Positions 1 through 6,657 are shown, counted from the stretch's first letter. The stretch is 6,793 nucleotides of DNA from Pseudomonadota bacterium (GCA_029571495.1 JAKPSO010000620.1:1-6793), one strand, 5' to 3'. Made by a program: numbers and translations. Notes: generated from the letters alone by a model not told the origin.

Positions 1-2118
1 TACGATCTGACAATGTCCGCCACGCTGCGTTTCGAAGACTTGCCAGACAAAGCAGTGTTTCACTTGCATGGCCAACGCAACGGATTTTCGCTCCTAAACG
101 ATCCACACGAATTGGCGCAACATCGAGACGTGGTCGAGCCGCTATTTCGGCATGCGCGCGAGGGCCGCACGTGGATCGTCGTCGGATACAGTGGCGAGAA
201 CGATCCGCTGTTTGAACTCATTCAGCAAAGCGCAAGCTACGACTACGCGCTGTACTGGATTGGCCGAGAAAAGGAAGCGCCGCCGCACGTTCAAAAGTTT
301 ATGGGCGACGCTGACATTACGCGTTGCCACTACTTGAAGTTCGCCGGTGCCGACGAATTTTTCGTGCAGCTGTCGCACGAGTTGGGGCACTTTCCGCCGC
401 CATTCATGAACGATCCGCTCGGTCACATGGCGGGGCTCCTGGATCGATTTACCGATTTCCCGATGGCAGCCACGGTGAGCGGAGTGGATTTTCTAAAAGA
501 AGCCAAACATCGTATTCAGTCATTTAGAACTCAAATTGATGCCCCAGACATTGGCGTGGATTTGCTGAAAGAGGCCAAGCAACTCATCAAGTCTTATCAA
601 ACTCAAATCGACGAACCAGCCACTACGAAGTCATCGGAGCAAGCTGTCGTAGAAGCGTTGGCCGCTGAGGGTCCCAGCCGCGCGTCAAAATTATGGGCCG
701 AAGCGATGTTGACGAACGCCGCACCGACGCCACATGTTGCCGCACTCGTTGCGCTGTCAGAAGGAAATCGTTTGTTTGAGGCGGCGAGCGTCGACTCTGC
801 AGACTCGACTCAACTACTTCTTGACGCGGCCGCGTTGTACGAGCGCGCAGCGAAGACCAAACCTGACATGCACGAAGCGCTTAACAACTGGGGCAATGCG
901 CTTACCCAACTGGCTCGGCGGAGCGAGGGCGATGCGGCCCGCGCGCTCTGGCAACAAGCGTTAGAAAAGTACGACGCTGCGTTGAAGATTAAACCTGACA
1001 AACACATATCCCTTCACAACTCGGCGAACGCGCTTAACGAACTGGCTCAGGTTAGCGAGAGCGACACCGCTCGTGCGCTCTGGCAAAAAGCGTTCGAAAA
1101 GTACAACGCCACGCTCAGACTCAAGCCTGACATGCATGAGGCGCTCATCGGCTGGGGCGATGCGCTTGACGAACTGGCTCAACGTAGCGAGGCGGGCGAT
1201 GCCCGCGCGCGTGCGCTGCAAGCGTTCAATAAGTACGATGCCGCGCTCAAGATCGAGCCCAATTCGTACGAAGCCCTTAACAATTGGGGCTATGCGCTTA
1301 GCCGCCTAGCCGAACGCTGTAACCGAGATGAAGCCCGCGCGCTTTTGCTGCAGGCAATCGAAAAGTACCAAGCTGCGCACCAAATCAAACCTGACTTGCA
1401 CAAAGTGCTTAACAACTGGGGAGCCGCGCTTGACGCCCTCGCTCAGCGCAGCGAGGGCGACGCGGCTATCGTGCTGTGGCACGAGGCAATCGAGAAATAT
1501 GACGCTGCGCAAAGGATCAAACCCGACTCGCCTGACGCACTTAACAATTGGGGCAACGCGCTTCATAATCTGGCGCGGCGCGCGGACGGCGATGGTGCGC
1601 GAGCGCTCCTCCAGCGGGCGTTCGAGAAGTACGACGCCCTGCTCAAGATCAATCCCAACCAGCTGGAAGCACTCAACAACTGGGGACTTGCACTTGACAC
1701 TCTCGCCCAACGCAGCGAGGCAGACGTGGCCCGCGCGCTATGGCAACGGGCGTTCGAGAAGTACGATGCGGCGCTCAAAGTTAAGCCTGAAGGGGAAGTA
1801 GCGCTCAACAACTGGGCGACGACACTACTTCACCAAGCGGATTTCGCTGTAACTCCAGAGGAGCTCGCGACGTTACTAAGCAACGCTTACGAGCGTGCGA
1901 CGCAGGCGTACGAAATTAATCCGAGGAGCGGTGCGTACAACGCAGCGTGCGCGCAAGCTCGGCGCGGCGAACTTGTCTCAATGGTCGAATGGCTGGAGAA
2001 GGAGGTCGAATCGGGCAACACCGTGGACCGTGAACATCTACTCAACGACACCGACTTTGATGCTGTTCGCGAGACGTCAGAATTCAAAGGGTGGCTGACG
2101 AAAATGGGCTGGGCTTGA
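1..2118 (+). CDS. SIR2-like domain / TPR-repeat protein, 5' end outside window
   Basis: The frame is open from base 1 with no stop, so the first in-frame ATG (13) is probably internal; residues are numbered from it. Residues 14-20 (AVFHLHG) and 54-67 (WIVVGYSGENDPLF) match the second half of SIR2-like domains, with H19 at the usual catalytic histidine position. The NAD-binding first half (glycine-rich loop and catalytic Asn region) would lie upstream. Residues 157-204 hold a 24-residue tandem duplication, and about 268-630 hold TPR-like repeats of 44 residues. The C-terminus (AYNAACAQARRGE, then DREHLLNDTDFDAVRE) is a closing motif common in TPR proteins. No signal peptide or membrane segment is visible, so it is probably cytosolic. 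SIR2-like domains in bacterial defence proteins hydrolyse NAD+ when a sensor region detects phage; whether this one does is inference. It converges with panB across a 26-base gap. Confidence is high for a SIR2-like/TPR gene and low for a specific role. Confidence 0.85.
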   Translation, partial: YDLTMSATLRFEDLPDKAVFHLHGQRNGFSLLNDPHELAQHRDVVEPLFRHAREGRTWIVVGYSGENDPLFELIQQSASYDYALYWIGREKEAPPHVQKFMGDADITRCHYLKFAGADEFFVQLSHELGHFPPPFMNDPLGHMAGLLDRFTDFPMAATVSGVDFLKEAKHRIQSFRTQIDAPDIGVDLLKEAKQLIKSYQTQIDEPATTKSSEQAVVEALAAEGPSRASKLWAEAMLTNAAPTPHVAALVALSEGNRLFEAASVDSADSTQLLLDAAALYERAAKTKPDMHEALNNWGNALTQLARRSEGDAARALWQQALEKYDAALKIKPDKHISLHNSANALNELAQVSESDTARALWQKAFEKYNATLRLKPDMHEALIGWGDALDELAQRSEAGDARARALQAFNKYDAALKIEPNSYEALNNWGYALSRLAERCNRDEARALLLQAIEKYQAAHQIKPDLHKVLNNWGAALDALAQRSEGDAAIVLWHEAIEKYDAAQRIKPDSPDALNNWGNALHNLARRADGDGARALLQRAFEKYDALLKINPNQLEALNNWGLALDTLAQRSEADVARALWQRAFEKYDAALKVKPEGEVALNNWATTLLHQADFAVTPEELATLLSNAYERATQAYEINPRSGAYNAACAQARRGELVSMVEWLEKEVESGNTVDREHLLNDTDFDAVRETSEFKGWLTKMGWA
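481..624 (+). repeat. Two-copy 72-bp in-frame tandem duplication (24 residues each)
   Basis: Copy 1 at 481-552 and copy 2 at 553-624 encode closely similar helical segments, GVDFLKEAKHRIQSF and GVDLLKEAKQLIKSY, each followed by a TQID motif. The segment lies between the SIR2-like part and the TPR array of the same gene. By eye it is richer in A and T than the DNA on either side. Both copies look amphipathic, so they may form a helical linker or oligomerisation element. Confidence 0.85.
880..1803 (+). repeat. Seven 132-bp coding repeats (44-residue TPR-like units)
   Basis: The Leu codon that opens the L-N-N-W-G motif (or its variant) recurs at 880, 1012, 1144, 1276, 1408, 1540, 1672 and 1804, always exactly 132 bases apart. 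This gives seven full units without an insertion or deletion, plus a partial eighth. The unit consensus is LNNWGNALDELAQRSEGDAA, followed by RALWQ-AFEKYDAALKIKPD. Helix A (W, G, A, L) and helix B (A, F, Y, A, P) fit the TPR pattern, but the inter-helix loop is longer than in a 34-residue TPR. The unit starting at 1012 lacks the W-G pair (HNSAN), and the unit starting at 1144 carries a shifted loop (AGDARARAL). The repeats are protein-coding and are not a CRISPR array. Confidence 0.92.
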
Positions 2119-2144
2119 CGCTCGCAACGGCATCCGCGCGCCAG

Positions 2145-2978
2145 TCAATACCCATGCAACGCGTTATCCGGAAAGCGTTTCGCTTTCACGTCTGCGACGT
2201 AACTCTTGATCGCTTCGTCGATGCTCGTTGCGCCTTGCATGAAGTTCTTCACGAAGCGCGGTAGCTTGCCGCGCGTAAGACCAAGCATGTCAGGCAACAC
2301 GAGCACTTGGCCCGAACAATCGACGCCTGCGCCGATGCCGATGGTGGGAATGGGCAGGCTGCGCGTGATGTCCGCCGCGACGGTTGAGGGCATCAACTCA
2401 AACACGACCATCGCTGCGCCCGCATCGGCGAGCGCGTGCGCATGTTGGCGCAGCGTGGCCGCTGCCTCGTCGGTTTTGCCCTGAATCCGATAGCCGCCCA
2501 GTGCGTGCACTGACTGCGGCGTGAGGCCGAGATGCGCGCACACGGGGACACCCCGTTCGGTGAGAAAGCGCACCGTCTCCGTCGTCCACCCGCCGCCTTC
2601 GAGCTTCACCATTTGCGCGCCGGCTTGCATGAGGACGGTGGCGGAGGCCATAGCTTGCGCGGGCGATTCTTGGTAGCTGCCGAACGGCATGTCGCCGATG
2701 ACCCACGCCGTTTTGTTGCCAGCCACTACGGCACGCACGTGATACGCCATCTCCTCGAGCGTCACCGGCACCGTACTTGACCGGCCTTGCAAAACCATAC
2801 CCAACGAATCGCCGACGAGCAGCATTTCGACGCCCGCCTCGTCGGCCACACGCGCAAACGTCGCGTCGTACGCAGTGAGCATGGTGAGCTTCTCGCCGGA
2901 CGTATAAAGTTCACGCAGGCGATGCAGCGTGATGGGCTTGCGCGTGGCGCTGGTGTCAGGAGTTGGATGCGATGACAT
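2145..2978 (-). CDS. panB: 3-methyl-2-oxobutanoate hydroxymethyltransferase (ketopantoate hydroxymethyltransferase)
   Basis: This enzyme transfers a hydroxymethyl group from 5,10-methylenetetrahydrofolate to 2-oxoisovalerate to make ketopantoate, the first committed step of pantothenate and CoA synthesis in the cytosol. The 277-residue product spans the whole family. The Mg-binding aspartates are D57 in LLVGDSLGM and D96 in IGDMPFGSY; K125 and E127 lie in MVKLEGG; the likely catalytic base E194 lies in VVFELMPS. HLGLTPQSVHALGGY and IPTIGIGAG are also family hallmarks. The frame extends upstream to a GTG at 3041, but those 21 residues are not family-like. The ATG at 2978 puts the conserved start (KPITLHRLRELYTSGEK) near residue 14 and is preferred, although its Shine-Dalgarno is weak. 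It is last in the minus-strand group, 111 bases after the YceH-family gene. The usual partner panC is not in the window. Confidence 0.97.
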   Translation of the reverse strand: MSSHPTPDTSATRKPITLHRLRELYTSGEKLTMLTAYDATFARVADEAGVEMLLVGDSLGMVLQGRSSTVPVTLEEMAYHVRAVVAGNKTAWVIGDMPFGSYQESPAQAMASATVLMQAGAQMVKLEGGGWTTETVRFLTERGVPVCAHLGLTPQSVHALGGYRIQGKTDEAAATLRQHAHALADAGAAMVVFELMPSTVAADITRSLPIPTIGIGAGVDCSGQVLVLPDMLGLTRGKLPRFVKNFMQGATSIDEAIKSYVADVKAKRFPDNALHGY

Positions 2979-3089
2979 ATTCAAGGACCAAGCTGAAAGT
3001 GAAATCTGTAGGAGCAGCGGAAGCCGCGAAGCTGTCAACACCGAAGCGCAATCGCGGTTTGCGCCGCTCGCACACGCACGGTGTGCGCG
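2979..3089 (-). other. panB upstream intergenic region
   Basis: This 111-base gap separates the YceH-family gene from panB and is the only sizeable break inside the minus-strand group. On the minus strand it holds a hairpin just after the upstream stop codon and a perfect TTGACA hexamer (plus-strand 3033-3038). The nearest plausible -10 (TACAGA, plus-strand 3005-3010) is 22 bases away, which is too far for a standard sigma-70 promoter. A separate panB promoter is possible but not shown. Confidence 0.35.
3069..3087 (-). other. Inverted repeat just after the YceH-family stop codon
   Basis: CGCACAC (3069-3075) and GTGTGCG (3081-3087) form a perfect 7-bp stem with a 5-base loop. Two more pairs are possible beyond a single mismatch (3066-3067 with 3089-3090). 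It begins within a few bases of the stop codon of the minus-strand gene. No T-tract follows on the minus strand, so it is not a canonical intrinsic terminator. It could stabilise the 3' end of the upstream message or attenuate transcription into panB. Confidence 0.4.
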
Positions 3090-3743
3090 CTACGCGGTTG
3101 GCGTTTCGCCGAGTTGAATTTTTAGCGCGCGTAAAGCATCTTCTAAATCTGCGACTTTCGCTTCGAGCGACGTGACGCGTTCCGCGAGCGCCGTTTCGCG
3201 ATCCGCTTTCGATGGCGGCAACGTAGCGGCCTCGCCGACGGGAACCTCGCCACCAAACAGCATGTGTTGCCACTTTGCGGCACGGGCACCGGGCTCGCGT
3301 GGAAGCTGCACCACCAGGGGCGGCGTGAGTTCGCTCATCGCTTTGAGCGTCGCTTCGGCTTCCGCCAAATCCGCGAATGTGTGCATACGCTCGGCGCGCG
3401 AACGTAACTCACCGGGCATCTGCGCGCCGCGCAACATAAGCTCGCACAACAGTGCAATTTCGCCCGCTTGCAACCCGAGCCGTTCACCAAACCGTTCCGC
3501 GTACTTCGGTACGCGCGTCGCAGCGCCCGTGAACAATCCCGTGAAACCACGATCACGCAAACGTTCAACGGCGCTCGCGACTTCCGCCTCGGTCAGCGAC
3601 GTCACGGGCGCACGATTGTTCATCTGGTTGCAACCGTTCACCAACGAATTGATAGTGAGCGGATACGAATCAGGCACGGTGATCCGCTTCTCGATCATGG
3701 TGCCGAGAACGCGGGCTTCGACGGGGTCTAGGACGGGCTGCAT
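3090..3743 (-). CDS. YceH-family protein (DUF480 / UPF0502), tandem winged-helix domains
   Basis: The 217-residue product matches the YceH/DUF480 family at about full length. It opens with LDPVEARVLGTMIEK and PDSYPLTINSLVNGCNQMNN (C38, N39, Q40, then NRAPV), which is the family signature in the first winged-helix domain. The second domain carries the equally typical RGAQMPGELRSRAERM. Residues 179-210 form a heptad-like region (RVTSLEAKVADLEDALRAL), probably a coiled coil for dimerisation. The family has a DNA-binding-type fold, but its role is not established to my knowledge; a regulatory function is inference. The ATG at 3743 has a GGAG Shine-Dalgarno 8 bases upstream that lies across the end of the preceding gene, only 5 bases away, which suggests translational coupling. 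No key family motif is missing. Confidence 0.93.
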   Translation of the reverse strand: MQPVLDPVEARVLGTMIEKRITVPDSYPLTINSLVNGCNQMNNRAPVTSLTEAEVASAVERLRDRGFTGLFTGAATRVPKYAERFGERLGLQAGEIALLCELMLRGAQMPGELRSRAERMHTFADLAEAEATLKAMSELTPPLVVQLPREPGARAAKWQHMLFGGEVPVGEAATLPPSKADRETALAERVTSLEAKVADLEDALRALKIQLGETPTA

Positions 3744-3748
3744 GTCTG

Positions 3749-4540
3749 TTACTCCGTTCGTTGTTTTTTAGTCGTCGCGTGCGCGGCAGCCCATTTGTTG
3801 AGTTCTCGCCGTATCGCCCTTTCACCGCGAAACACCCTGAAGCGCCGGATTTGCAACCGTGTGTCCGTAAATTCGATCTCACCCACCGCTACACCGGCGG
3901 ACGGGCAGCAGTTCCCGTCGCCCTTCTTCCACAGCGGACGAATGAATGTCATGGTGTCGAAATCCGGCCAAATGCCTTTCCAGACTTCCATACCTGCTGG
4001 CAATCGCTCTTGCAGGTCTTGCTCGAGCGTCGCAACGAGCGGCACGAATTGACCTCCTTTGAGCGCGTAATAGGAGCTGGTGTTCATGTTTCCAGTTCCG
4101 CTCATCCGAACCGGAGTGATGAGAAATTCGCTATCCCGAAACTGCTTAATGCGGGCAGCATAAATGTAGTCGCCAATACCTTCGTCGCCGACCGACGGAC
4201 TAGGCAACGCTAACTTCTTTGTCCCACCGTCGTCCGCCACGGAAAAAAGTTCGCCTCGGTTGACTTGCTCGGGTGGATAGCAGCGTTCCTGCGTGAATGT
4301 GGGCGATAGTTCGCAATACAGCACATGGACGAGATTGCCAGCGAACCGCGAGCGCAGCCGAACAACTTGAGTGACGTAACAATCGCCAGCTTCTCGTGCC
4401 GCCTCGGTACAAACTAGGGGTTCCCAAGTTTTCTTATCCACGGCAGAAACATGCAAACGCATTTGTTCCGCACAGATAGTGTTGGAAAGATTAAATGTCA
4501 CGACAAAGCCAAGGCTGGCAACGGCTGGCAGCCATTTCAT
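3749..4540 (-). CDS. Secreted protein of unknown function with CCPS motif
   Basis: I do not recognise this 263-residue protein. Residues 1-24 look like a signal peptide: K2, a hydrophobic stretch WLPAVASLGFVVTF, and a probable signal peptidase I site after ICA (22-24). The mature part would be periplasmic or secreted. It has six cysteines (C44, C54, C76, C87 and the pair C211-C212), an even number compatible with disulfides. The segment GDGNCCPSAG (207-216) resembles a Cys-Cys-Pro-Ser motif seen near the C-terminus of several secreted bacterial proteins of unknown function; I make that comparison from memory. No enzyme motif is visible. The C-terminus is basic and polar. The ATG at 4540 overlaps the rdgB stop (ATGA), with AGGTGG just upstream, and its stop is 5 bases before the next gene. 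It is therefore cotranscribed with cytosolic housekeeping genes although its product is exported. Existence is well supported; function is unknown. Confidence 0.85.
   Translation of the reverse strand: MKWLPAVASLGFVVTFNLSNTICAEQMRLHVSAVDKKTWEPLVCTEAAREAGDCYVTQVVRLRSRFAGNLVHVLYCELSPTFTQERCYPPEQVNRGELFSVADDGGTKKLALPSPSVGDEGIGDYIYAARIKQFRDSEFLITPVRMSGTGNMNTSSYYALKGGQFVPLVATLEQDLQERLPAGMEVWKGIWPDFDTMTFIRPLWKKGDGNCCPSAGVAVGEIEFTDTRLQIRRFRVFRGERAIRRELNKWAAAHATTKKQRTE
3752..3755 (-). promoter_or_regulatory. Shine-Dalgarno of the YceH-family gene
   Basis: GGAG on the minus strand, 8 bases before the ATG at 3743. Its last G sits directly before the TAA of the upstream gene, so ribosomes finishing that gene arrive at this site. 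It supports the chosen start and coupled translation. Confidence 0.7.
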
Positions 4541-5142
4541 CGGGCCACCTGACGCGTTGACAATTCGCGCACCAATCGAGCAAAAGCCTTCCCGCGATGC
4601 GAGCGGGCGCCTTTTTTGTCGATGGGCATTTCGGCGCCGGTGAGCCCGAGCTCAGGATCGAGAAAATACGCGTCGTAGCCGAAGCCGCCCGTGCCGCGTG
4701 GCGTGTCGATGATCTCTCCGTACCAACGCCCCTCGGCGATGATCGGCTCCGGGTCGTTTTCAGTGAGCACCAGCGCAAGTACCGCCGTGTAATGCGCACC
4801 GCGGTCGCTAACGCCTTGCAAATCCCCAATGAGTTTCGCATTGTTGTCAGCGTCGCTCTTTTGCGGACCGGCGTAGTACGCGGAGTTCACGCCCGGATCG
4901 CCGCCGAGCGCGTGTACGCAAATACCTGAGTCATCCGCGAGCGCGGGCAGGCCCGTGTGGAGGGCGGCGTTTCTCGCCTTGGCCAGCGCGTTTTCGATAA
5001 AGGTGCAGTGCGGTTCCGGCGCTTCGGGGACGTTGAACGCACTTTGTGCGACCACTTCAATGCCCAGTGGCGCGAGCAGGCGCTCAAACTCCTTGAGCTT
5101 TTTCACGTTGCCCGTGGCAATGACCAGTTTTTCGATCTTCAT
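4537..5142 (-). CDS. rdgB: RdgB/HAM1-type XTP/dITP pyrophosphatase
   Basis: This cytosolic house-cleaning enzyme hydrolyses non-canonical purine triphosphates (ITP, dITP, XTP) to the monophosphate and pyrophosphate, keeping them out of DNA and RNA. The 201-residue product is of normal family length. Motifs in order are the N-terminal nucleotide-binding ATGNVKKLKEF (9-19), FIENALAKARNAA (48-60), LADDSGI (68-74) with catalytic and metal-binding D70-D71, GTGGFGYD (150-157), and SHRGKA (181-186) near the C-terminus. The frame reaches back to a GTG at 5208, but the 22 extra residues are not family-like and would run deep into the divergent intergenic region. The ATG at 5142 (MKIEKLVIATGN) gives the standard start, though no strong Shine-Dalgarno precedes it. 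It is first in the minus-strand group and overlaps the next gene by 4 bases (4537-4540). Confidence 0.96.
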   Translation of the reverse strand: MKIEKLVIATGNVKKLKEFERLLAPLGIEVVAQSAFNVPEAPEPHCTFIENALAKARNAALHTGLPALADDSGICVHALGGDPGVNSAYYAGPQKSDADNNAKLIGDLQGVSDRGAHYTAVLALVLTENDPEPIIAEGRWYGEIIDTPRGTGGFGYDAYFLDPELGLTGAEMPIDKKGARSHRGKAFARLVRELSTRQVAR

Positions 5143-5326
5143 GGGCGGCAATGTTAATGAAACGAGTCGATGGCTCGGTTTGTTCACCGAAAAGCGCAGG
5201 CATTTCACTCCGCGTCAGATGCATTTGGCGAACACGCCGTGCATTACGTCTCAGCGCTGCTGCGCGCTCGCGCGCGGCTCCCTACAGTTCGCTCCACGCA
5301 ATCTTCACCTCAACAAGGAGCGCCCT
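5143..5326. promoter_or_regulatory. Divergent promoter region between rdgB and the ABC cassette
   Basis: These 184 bases separate two outward-reading units, so promoters in both directions are expected here. No good -35/-10 pair stands out on either strand; TACAGT at 5283-5288 is a possible -10 for the rightward genes but lacks a matching -35. A short inverted repeat, TCGGT (5175-5179) and ACCGA (5186-5190), could be a protein site or chance. A CG-rich run occupies about 5252-5280. The promoter role is inferred from gene orientation. Confidence 0.5.
5315..5320 (+). promoter_or_regulatory. Shine-Dalgarno AAGGAG deciding the start at 5327
   Basis: AAGGAG lies 6 bases before the ATG at 5327. 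It is the strongest ribosome binding site in the window. It settles the start of the exported protein, because the same frame is open far upstream through the antisense of rdgB. Confidence 0.85.
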
Positions 5327-5974
5327 ATGTCCACGAAACTCTTCCGTACCCGAACCGCGGCCGTCGCGGCTGTCCTCGCCCTATCAGCCACCGCATGTGC
5401 GGTGCCCGACGCGCAATTTGTGCCGCTCTTTGATCAGTTTGAACTGGTCAACAACGGCGACAACAGCAAGCTAGAAAAGGTCGCCGATGGTTTCGCGGCG
5501 CTCTTGAAATCCGAGCCCACGAACCCGGTACTCATGGCCTACGCGGGGACGACTACCGCGATGAAATCGAACACTACGATGCTGCCGTGGAAGAAGATGA
5601 GCTACGCCGAGGACGGTATGGCGATGCTCGACAAGGCCATCGCGATGTTGACGCCTGAGCACGACAAACCGATTCAACACGCGACACCGGGTTCGCTCGA
5701 AGTCAAGCTGCTCGCGGCGAAGACATTCCTCAGCGTTCCTGGCTTTATGAACAAAGGGCCGCGCGGCGCGAAGCTTGCGAGCGATCTGATCGCGAGTCCA
5801 CTGCTCGCTACCGCTCCCGTTGGATTTCAGGGCGTGGTGTGGCTAACAGCGGGCGAAGTCGCGGTCAGCGAAAAACGCGCAGAAGAAGCGCGCAGGCACT
5901 TCAACAAAGTGATCGAACTCAAAGCGCCTCAGGCTGACGCCGCTCGCGCGCACCTCGCCAAGCTCGCAAAATGA
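5327..5974 (+). CDS. Exported TPR-like protein, possible lipoprotein, of an ABC cassette
   Basis: The product has 215 residues. The N-terminus (K4, R7, R9, then AAVAAVLALSATACA) is a clear export signal. It may be a lipoprotein cleaved before C24, but the -3 residue is Ala rather than the usual Leu, so the lipobox is weak; signal peptidase I cleavage after ACA (23-25) is the alternative. The mature part is helical: residues 49-80, including LKSEPTNPVLMAYAGTTTAM, and 93-108 look TPR-like, and the last 45 residues include another TPR-like pair (EEARRHFNKVIELKAP). I recall similar proteins with the NP-L-AY-G and PW-K pattern beside LolD/MacB-type ABC genes, but know no assigned function. Its stop overlaps the ATPase start (ATGA, 5971-5974), so the two are translationally coupled. 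A periplasmic accessory to the transporter is the likeliest role, by inference. Confidence 0.88.
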   Translation: MSTKLFRTRTAAVAAVLALSATACAVPDAQFVPLFDQFELVNNGDNSKLEKVADGFAALLKSEPTNPVLMAYAGTTTAMKSNTTMLPWKKMSYAEDGMAMLDKAIAMLTPEHDKPIQHATPGSLEVKLLAAKTFLSVPGFMNKGPRGAKLASDLIASPLLATAPVGFQGVVWLTAGEVAVSEKRAEEARRHFNKVIELKAPQADAARAHLAKLAK

Positions 5975-6657
5975 ACAGCACAAATGAAACGCCCGTGGTC
6001 GAGCTGCGTGGCGTGCACAAGACCTACCGCCTCGGGGAGCACGTGATCCGCGCGCTGCAGGGCGTTGATCTAAGCGTGCAGCGTGGCGAACTACTCGCAC
6101 TCACCGGGCCGTCGGGTAGTGGCAAGAGTACGATCTTGAATCTCGCCGGATTGATCGACACGCCCGATTCGGGCGACATCGTATTGAACGGACAAACCGT
6201 CAACGCCCTGAATGAAGAAGCGCGGACGTTATTGCGCCGCGACTCGTTGGGGTTCGTGTTTCAAAGCTTCAACCTTGTGCCGGTCATGACCGTCGCTGAG
6301 AACGTCGATTACCCCTTGTTCATCGCGGGTGTCGCTCCGGCCGAACGAAAGGAGCGCGTCGCCGCGCAGCTTGCAGCCGTCGGTTTGCAAGAGCACGGGC
6401 ATCATCGACCCGACGCGCTCTCTGGCGGTCAACGGCAGCGCGTGGCCATCGCGCGTGCGTTGGTGAAACGGCCCCGTCTAGTGATTGCCGACGAACCGAC
6501 CGCAAGCCTTGATTCGCATACCGCAGATCAAGTGCTTGACCTGATGCGTGAACGTGGTCATGCCGAGGGCGCGGCCTTCGTGATCGCCACGCACGACAGC
6601 CGATTGACGAGCCGCTGCGACCGAGTGGTTGCGTTGCTGGATGGGAGACTGCAATGA
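5971..6657 (+). CDS. ABC transporter ATP-binding protein, LolD/MacB type
   Basis: This cytosolic ATPase would power an FtsX-like permease at the inner membrane. At 228 residues it is full length for the LolD/MacB/FtsE group. All nucleotide-binding motifs are intact: Walker A GPSGSGKST (46-54), Q-loop Q98 in FVFQSFNLVPVMTVAENV, signature LSGGQRQRVAIARAL (150-164), Walker B LVIADEP with E175 (170-176), D-loop SLD (179-181) and switch H208. FQSFNLVP-MTVAENV is typical of the group that exports or extracts lipoproteins, macrolides or peptides rather than importing nutrients. The Walker B extension reads PTASLDS where most relatives have PTGNLDS. Start and stop both overlap the neighbouring genes by ATGA. 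The start has no clear Shine-Dalgarno, which fits coupling to the upstream gene. The substrate cannot be told from the ATPase, so no symbol is given. Confidence 0.95.
   Translation: MNSTNETPVVELRGVHKTYRLGEHVIRALQGVDLSVQRGELLALTGPSGSGKSTILNLAGLIDTPDSGDIVLNGQTVNALNEEARTLLRRDSLGFVFQSFNLVPVMTVAENVDYPLFIAGVAPAERKERVAAQLAAVGLQEHGHHRPDALSGGQRQRVAIARALVKRPRLVIADEPTASLDSHTADQVLDLMRERGHAEGAAFVIATHDSRLTSRCDRVVALLDGRLQ

Noticed and set aside
1306..1710. Minus-strand frame of 134 residues opposite the TPR array
   Set aside because: It shows the 44-residue periodicity only because it mirrors the repeats on the other strand; there is no independent coding signal.
880..1830. Regular direct repeats considered as a CRISPR or satellite array
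   Set aside because: The 132-bp period is in frame, the variation is that of a coding sequence, and the translated unit is TPR-like. There are no short identical repeats separated by unique spacers.
2119..2144. Possible bidirectional terminator between the convergent TPR gene and panB
   Set aside because: Only 26 bases are available, and neither a stable stem nor a T-tract is visible on either strand.
3005..3038. TTGACA with TACAGA on the minus strand as a panB promoter
   Set aside because: The -35 is perfect, but the 22-base spacer is too long and the -10 is poor. Kept only as a note on the intergenic region.
2979..3041. N-terminal extension of PanB from a GTG at 3041
   Set aside because: The 21 extra residues are not conserved in PanB and fall in the intergenic gap. 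The ATG at 2978 fits the family start.
3172..3771. Long plus-strand frame of 199 residues antisense to the YceH-family gene
   Set aside because: It lies opposite a confidently identified gene, has low-complexity Ser/Arg/Ala composition and no recognisable motif. It is a by-product of GC-rich codon use.
4955..5326. Upstream extension of the exported-protein frame, giving a 339-residue protein
   Set aside because: The extension is antisense to rdgB and has no family resemblance. The signal peptide and the strong AAGGAG both place the start at 5327.
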